A DNA stretch of 5,945 nucleotides from Gammaproteobacteria bacterium (GTDB taxonomy: Bacteria > Pseudomonadota > Gammaproteobacteria > Pseudomonadales > Azotimanducaceae): assembly GCA_027295975.1 (NCBI GenBank), contig JAPUJX010000663.1:1-5945 (forward strand). Direction: 5' to 3'. The position numbers and the translations under genes are program-made. The stretch's first letter is position 1; each line of letters opens with the position of its first letter. The notes under the pieces were generated by a model. The model was not told the DNA's origin and searched no databases. It was given only the letters and a program-made list of their open reading frames with translations. This document shows, in pieces, positions 4,584 through 5,945 of this stretch.

Positions 4584-5945
4584 CCACCGACACATTGTCG
4601 GAGCCAGCCACAGATTCGATCACAAGCAGCGCGACCCACGCGTCCAGCGACGATCCACGGGCAGTTCACCAGGCCATTATCCTTGCCGCCGGAAGAGGCA
4701 GTCGTCTGCATCCGCTGACACAGAATATACCCAAGTGCCTGGTACAGGTTGGCGGAACCTCGCTGATTGAGCGAGCATTGACGGCGCTGGCCTCCCAGGG
4801 TGTGAAAGAAGCCGTCATCGTTGTCGGCTACAAGGGCGAAGCCATTCGCGACCGCATTGGCCTGCGTTTCGCTGAGGTGGACATCCGCTACGTCGAAGCG
4901 CCGGAGTACGCCACCACCAACAACATTCGCTCCTTATGGGACGCTCGGGAGTATCTCGACCGGGATACGCTGCTGCTGGAGGCCGACGTTGTATTTGATC
5001 CTGGCGTAATCGCTGCGCTGCTCGCCGAATCGAGAAGCAGCGCCGCTGTTGCGCCTTACGAGCGCGCGCTATCGGGAACCGTGGTACGGCGCGACGCCGA
5101 CGGGCGAGTCACAAGCTTCACGCTGCGGGCCGACCAGAGTCGTAAGTTCAACTCTGCAGACACCTATAAGACCGTCAACATTTACCTGCTCCGTGAACAG
5201 TTGCTGCGCGAGCAGATTCGCCCACGCTTGTGCAGCGCAATCGCTGCAGGTGATGTGAATGCATACTACGAGAGCATTTTCCGCGACTGCGTGGCCGACG
5301 GATCATCATCGACCGATCTGGCAGCGGTGGACGTGTCGGCAAGTCGCTGGAGCGAGATCGATGACGAACGAGATCTCGATGCCGCGGAATTCCAGTTTCT
5401 CGATCGTGAAAAGCAGTTCGATCGCATTCAACACCTGCACGGAGCGTACTGGCGCTACGGGTTTACCGACCATTCGTATCTGTACAACATGTATTTCCCG
5501 CCGGCCGAAATGCTTTACGCCTTTCAGGACAACCTTCGCGACATCGTCACGAACTATCCGGTCGCACAAAACGAACTCGCCCGCCTCGTTTCGATCTGGA
5601 CAGGCGCCAGTCCGAACCACCTCGCGGTGGCAAACGGAGCGGCAGAACTGATCAAGATCCTCGGCAATCAGTTCGCCCGGCGGCTCACCATCCCGACACC
5701 CTCGTTCAACGAATATGAGGAAGTGATCACCCAGGGCGAACTCAATCGGTTCCCGCTGGAACCCGGAACGTTCGAACTGGACATCGATGCATTCGCAAAA
5801 TCCGCCATTGCCTGGGAATCCGATACGGTCGTGATTGTAACCCCCAACAATCCGACTGCTGTCTCGGTGTCCACCGACGATGTGCTCCGGCTGGCACGCT
5901 TGCTGGAAGATCACGATTGCCGATTGATCGTAGACGAATCATTCA
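4580..5945 (+). CDS. Nucleotidyltransferase-aminotransferase fusion protein (3' partial)
   Basis: The frame is open from the GTG at 4580 to the right edge (455 residues seen, no stop). The GTG overlaps the previous stop; the TTG at 4595 is an alternative start. After a Ser/Thr-rich N-terminal stretch of about 30 residues, residues 31-275 form a nucleotidyltransferase: nucleotide-binding LAAGRGSRL (35-43), PK with K52, TTNNIRSLW (112-120), EAD with probable metal ligand D136, YKTVNIYLL (196-204) and a second acidic cluster EIDDERDLD (259-267). This pattern resembles LicC/PntC-type cytidylyltransferases that activate phosphocholine or phosphonates as CDP or CMP derivatives. From about 285 a class I/II aminotransferase of HisC/CobD type begins: HGAYWRYG, NYP (325-327), NGAAELIKI (352-360), TPNNPTA (421-427) and the start of the LIVDESF motif. 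The PLP lysine would lie beyond the edge. The likely role is making and activating an amino-bearing phosphate or phosphonate; the substrate is inference. Confidence 0.88.
   Translation, partial: MTTDTLSEPATDSITSSATHASSDDPRAVHQAIILAAGRGSRLHPLTQNIPKCLVQVGGTSLIERALTALASQGVKEAVIVVGYKGEAIRDRIGLRFAEVDIRYVEAPEYATTNNIRSLWDAREYLDRDTLLLEADVVFDPGVIAALLAESRSSAAVAPYERALSGTVVRRDADGRVTSFTLRADQSRKFNSADTYKTVNIYLLREQLLREQIRPRLCSAIAAGDVNAYYESIFRDCVADGSSSTDLAAVDVSASRWSEIDDERDLDAAEFQFLDREKQFDRIQHLHGAYWRYGFTDHSYLYNMYFPPAEMLYAFQDNLRDIVTNYPVAQNELARLVSIWTGASPNHLAVANGAAELIKILGNQFARRLTIPTPSFNEYEEVITQGELNRFPLEPGTFELDIDAFAKSAIAWESDTVVIVTPNNPTAVSVSTDDVLRLARLLEDHDCRLIVDESF

Noticed and set aside
4405..4770. Plus-strand open frame of 121 codons across the aminotransferase/fusion junction
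   Set aside because: It is out of frame with two well-supported genes that meet at the GTGA overlap and has no recognisable content.
5306..5914. Minus-strand open frame of 202 codons
   Set aside because: It is antisense to the fusion protein, whose frame continues through with recognisable aminotransferase motifs.

Overview
The window looks like proteobacterial chromosomal DNA, moderately GC-rich by eye, with AGGAGG-type Shine-Dalgarno sites, short gaps between genes and 4-nt start/stop overlaps. An uncultured gammaproteobacterium is a guess from gene content; nothing here fixes the taxon. All five complete or partial gene blocks lie on the + strand, and I found no RNA gene, mobile element or CRISPR array.

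Region 1 (about 3-3058). A 5'-truncated CRTAC1-type FG-GAP/VCBS repeat protein with a C-terminal ASPIC/UnbV domain comes first. It is followed 35 nt later by a nitrile hydratase in the order beta subunit (1391-2011) then alpha subunit (2008-2598), joined by an ATGA overlap. A small DoxX-family membrane protein (2666-3058) follows after 67 nt. The metal-site motif of the alpha subunit is CTLCSC, the form usually read as cobalt-type, but the surrounding sequence of both subunits resembles the iron-type enzymes. The slot where a nitrile hydratase activator would be expected is occupied by the DoxX gene.

Region 2 (3059-3350). A 292-nt intergenic stretch holds a 7-bp hairpin over the doxX stop codon, a strong sigma70-like promoter (GTGAAA, 17 bp, TATAAT) and a leader of about 135 nt that can fold into hairpins and into one competing hairpin.

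Region 3 (3351-5945, continues beyond the window). A class I/II PLP-dependent aminotransferase starts at a GTG with an ideal AAGGAGG site. A GTGA overlap couples it to a large open frame that runs off the right edge. That second gene encodes a fusion: an N-terminal LicC/PntC-like nucleotidyltransferase (probably a cytidylyltransferase) and a C-terminal HisC/CobD-like aminotransferase. Two aminotransferases plus a nucleotidyltransferase under one promoter suggest a pathway that makes an amino-bearing phosphate or phosphonate and activates it as a nucleotide derivative, for example for a lipid or glycan headgroup. The substrate cannot be read from this window. This coupled pair is the best candidate for an undescribed system here; the unusual nitrile hydratase is the second.
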